Positions 8,043-9,810 of a stretch of 9,810 nucleotides of DNA are shown one piece after another (position 1 is the first letter of the stretch; every line of letters starts with the position of its first letter). The stretch is from JBFKUL01 sp041635755 (lineage in GTDB: Bacteria; Pseudomonadota; Gammaproteobacteria; Burkholderiales; SG8-39). The notes under the pieces are model-generated. The model was given only the letters and a program-made list of their open reading frames with translations. It was not told the DNA's origin and did no database searches. The translations under genes were made by a program, and so were the position numbers. The stretch is taken from positions 1-9,810 of the forward strand of contig JBFKUL010000095.1 in assembly GCA_041635755.1 (NCBI GenBank), in the 5' to 3' direction.

Positions 8043-9026
8043 CTATTCAATCACCCGGTCGGCGCGCAGAAGCAGCGACTGGGGAACCGCGAGACCGAGC
8101 GACCTGGCGGCCCTCAGATTGATGACGAATTCGAACTTCGTCGCCTGTTCGATGGGCAGCTCGCCCGGCTTCGCGCCCTTGATGATCTTATCCACGTACT
8201 TTCCGGTTCGACGGAACAAGTCATGCACGTTGGGGCTGTACGACATGAGCCCGCCCGCGTCGACAAATGCTGGATCGAGGTAGCACGCCGGAAGTCGGCT
8301 TCTTGCCGATAGCGAAACCACCTCGGTGCGCCGCGCGCGCTGGCGGGCGCCGCCATTCCAGTAGAGGGCATCCGTGCGCTCGCGCAGGGCGAGCGTGAAT
8401 GCACGCTCGAAGTCATCACCGATGTCCCACCAACTCAGGCTCAGGCCCAGATGGGCCGCGGCCGTGCGGATCTGCGGGCCCGCGCCGTAGTTCTCGTCGT
8501 AGGGGGGATCAAACAGGACGGCGACTCGCGAGATCCGCGGCGCGGCCTCCTTTAGGAATTCAAGGCGCTTGACGTTCGGTCCGGGGCCGATCTCCCACGC
8601 AAGTCCGGTGATGTTGCCGCCCGGTCTTGCATAGGTCGCCGCGAAGCCCTGCTCGATCGGATCCTTGCTGAGAGTCATGACGATTGGAATGGTCTGCGTC
8701 GCGGCCTTTGCCGCAGAGGTCTGCAAATCCACGCCGGTGACGATGATGTCGACGTTGCGGCGAACCGCCTCCTGCATCATCGCCGGCAAGCGTTCAAGCT
8801 TCCCATCCGCGAAGGCGTATTCGATTGCGACGTTCTTGCCGTTCACGAGGCCATGCGCGCGCAAACCCTCTTCGAATGCAGCGATCAGGTCCTCGATCGC
8901 GTGGCGCGGAGCGATGGCCGGAAACGCAATTCGAGGGATTCTGGCCGCTTGCTGTGCGACCACTGGCACAGTCATCCCCGCCGCGCCGAGCGCGAGTAGC
9001 GCAAGGATCGAATCCCGCCGATTCAT
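8043..9026 (-). CDS. Exported ABC-type substrate-binding protein (ABC_sub_bind family)
   Basis: A 327-residue periplasmic binding protein. The N-terminus MNRRDSILALLALGAAG is a signal peptide with twin arginines at 3-4 (Tat-like, not a perfect consensus) and likely cleavage after PVVA (21-24). The mature protein has the two-lobe pattern of the ABC_sub_bind family, including IPIVMTLSKDPIEQGF (113-128), YARPGGNITGL (132-142) and the hallmark C-terminus GAKPGELPIEQ (284-294), FEFVINLRAARSLGL (298-312) and PQSLLLRADRVIE. Ligands in this family are mostly unknown, with amino acids proposed for some members. I chose the ATG at 9026 because GAGGG lies five bases upstream and the signal peptide starts there. 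A longer frame to 9065 adds a charged, unlikely leader. No permease or ATPase gene accompanies it in the window, so it is an orphan here. Confidence 0.92.
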   Translation of the reverse strand: MNRRDSILALLALGAAGMTVPVVAQQAARIPRIAFPAIAPRHAIEDLIAAFEEGLRAHGLVNGKNVAIEYAFADGKLERLPAMMQEAVRRNVDIIVTGVDLQTSAAKAATQTIPIVMTLSKDPIEQGFAATYARPGGNITGLAWEIGPGPNVKRLEFLKEAAPRISRVAVLFDPPYDENYGAGPQIRTAAAHLGLSLSWWDIGDDFERAFTLALRERTDALYWNGGARQRARRTEVVSLSARSRLPACYLDPAFVDAGGLMSYSPNVHDLFRRTGKYVDKIIKGAKPGELPIEQATKFEFVINLRAARSLGLAVPQSLLLRADRVIE

Positions 9027-9037
9027 GGTGCCCTCGT

Positions 9038-9056
9038 CCGCGTCCGAAGGACGCGG
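9038..9056 (-). promoter_or_regulatory. Hairpin in the leader of the binding-protein gene
   Basis: CCGCGTCC (9038-9045), GAA and GGACGCGG (9049-9056) form a perfect eight-pair stem with a three-base loop, 11 bases before the ATG and just upstream of the GAGGG ribosome site. In the transcript it could regulate access or stability. It could equally be a DNA operator. Confidence 0.4.
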
Positions 9057-9069
9057 GTCGTGCACAACG

Positions 9070-9075
9070 ATTATG
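9070..9075 (-). promoter_or_regulatory. Possible -10 element of the binding-protein gene
   Basis: The minus strand reads CATAAT, five of six to the -10 consensus, in otherwise very GC-rich DNA. It would start a transcript about 35-40 bases before the ATG at 9026, which would include the 9038-9056 hairpin. No good -35 is seen. The rest of the 9027-9247 divergent region holds a further small inverted repeat (GGCGCG 9106-9111 with CGCGCC 9119-9124) and no identifiable promoter for the rightward ATPase gene. Confidence 0.3.
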
Positions 9076-9247
9076 CGCGCGCGACGCGCGAACGGATCGG
9101 AATCCGGCGCGTTGCATGCGCGCCGTCAAACTCGCCGGGAACGCTTCCAGGTCCGCCACGCGAAACCCGAACCGTCCGCAAGGGGTGGCGGCGCGCTGCC
9201 AAATGCCGGAAAATGCAGACTTTCCCGCTGTTTCAAGCTCCCCCGCC

Positions 9248-9810
9248 ATGCCGCGCGCCCTACCCAAGTCGATCGACGCCACTCAAGAGCTGCTTGCCTC
9301 GTCGGATTACGTCGCCGACCGAAGTCTGGCGACGGCGCTGTTCCTTGCGCTGTCGATGCAGCGCCCGCTGTTTCTCGAGGGCGAAGCCGGCGTGGGCAAG
9401 ACCGAGATCGCCAAGGTCATCGCGCAAGCGCTCGGCCGCGAGCTGATCCGGCTGCAATGCTACGAGGGCCTGGACATCGCGCAGGCGGCCTACGAGTGGA
9501 ACTACTCGCGCCAGATGATCGAAATCCGCATGGCGGAGGCGACTGGCGAGAAGTCCAAGGAAAAGCTCTCGCACGACATCTTCGACCAGCGCTTCCTGAT
9601 CAAGCGCCCGCTCGCGCTCGCGCTCGAGGGCCAGAAAGGCAAGGCGCCGGTGCTGCTGATCGACGAGCTCGACCGCACCGACGAGCCCTTCGAGGCGTAC
9701 CTGCTCGAAGTGCTCTCCGACTGGCAGATCACGATTCCCGAGATCGGTACGCTCGCGGCCAAGGAGCCGCCGGTGGTGGTGATCACCTCGAACCGCACGC
9801 GCGAGATCCA
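9248..9810 (+). CDS. coxD: CoxD-type MoxR-family AAA+ ATPase (partial, runs off the right edge)
   Basis: The first 187 codons of an open frame with no stop before the window edge. It has Walker A GEAGVGKT (45-52), Walker B VLLIDELDRTDE (135-146) with the catalytic Glu140, and sensor-1 VVVITSNRT (176-184). The lengthy segment between A and B (CYEGLDIAQAAYEWNYSRQ) is characteristic of CoxD-like MoxR ATPases. In the carboxidotroph Oligotropha, CoxD is needed to complete the sulfur/copper part of the CO dehydrogenase active site. In a form II locus it would most plausibly act in molybdenum sulfuration or enzyme folding, with a partner von Willebrand-type CoxE expected just to the right. The ATG at 9248 gives the family-like start MPRALPKSID. 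An in-frame ATG at 9203 would add 15 residues. Neither has a strong ribosome site, so the start is uncertain. Confidence 0.9.
   Translation, partial: MPRALPKSIDATQELLASSDYVADRSLATALFLALSMQRPLFLEGEAGVGKTEIAKVIAQALGRELIRLQCYEGLDIAQAAYEWNYSRQMIEIRMAEATGEKSKEKLSHDIFDQRFLIKRPLALALEGQKGKAPVLLIDELDRTDEPFEAYLLEVLSDWQITIPEIGTLAAKEPPVVVITSNRTREI

Noticed and set aside
9203..9247. Upstream in-frame ATG for the CoxD-like gene
   Set aside because: Possible, but it adds an unconserved Ser/Pro-rich leader and has no well-spaced ribosome site. The start at 9248 is more like the family.
9060..9446. 128-codon plus-strand frame over the start of coxD
   Set aside because: Different frame from the Walker-motif-bearing ATPase, and Arg/Ser/Pro-rich shadow composition.

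Overview
The window is a high-GC, densely coded bacterial chromosome segment. The GC-rich third positions, the protein families and the gene order suggest a betaproteobacterium, probably Burkholderiales-like. This is an inference, since no rRNA or other marker gene is present. No tRNA, rRNA, CRISPR array or insertion sequence was seen.

The core is a three-gene operon for a molybdenum hydroxylase of the xanthine dehydrogenase/aerobic CO dehydrogenase family, transcribed rightwards: coxS (2709-3188, two [2Fe-2S] clusters), coxL (3199-5565, molybdopterin cytosine dinucleotide subunit) and coxM (5576-6373, FAD subunit). The S-L-M order and the active-site loop AYRGAGR, in place of AYRCSFR, make it a form II (CO dehydrogenase-like) enzyme. 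Its substrate cannot be read from the sequence. The operon ends in a 20-bp palindrome and a textbook UUCG-loop intrinsic terminator.

Divergent from it, across a 267-bp intergenic region with candidate promoters, dyads and a structured leader, run the cofactor genes xdhC (1422-2441) and a MocA-like cytidylyltransferase (834-1421). They are probably followed in the same transcript by a small bacterial-PH-domain membrane protein (380-760) and a three-helix membrane protein (50-364). XdhC and MocA supply and sulfurate the MCD cofactor that the coxL product needs.

Downstream of the coxM terminator are a class V aminotransferase of the serine/alanine-glyoxylate type (6474-7685, plus strand), a GYD-domain protein (7705-7998, minus) and an orphan ABC-type substrate-binding protein with a signal peptide (8043-9026, minus). 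The right edge holds the first 187 codons of a CoxD-type AAA+ ATPase (9248 onward, plus). CoxD is a known maturation factor for this enzyme class, so the locus appears to continue to the right. It thus has cofactor genes on the left, enzyme in the middle and an activation chaperone on the right, with three genes of unclear connection between enzyme and chaperone.

The most notable open questions are the substrate of the form II enzyme, why a CoxD chaperone accompanies an enzyme lacking the copper-binding cysteine, and whether the aminotransferase, GYD protein and binding protein belong to the same pathway.
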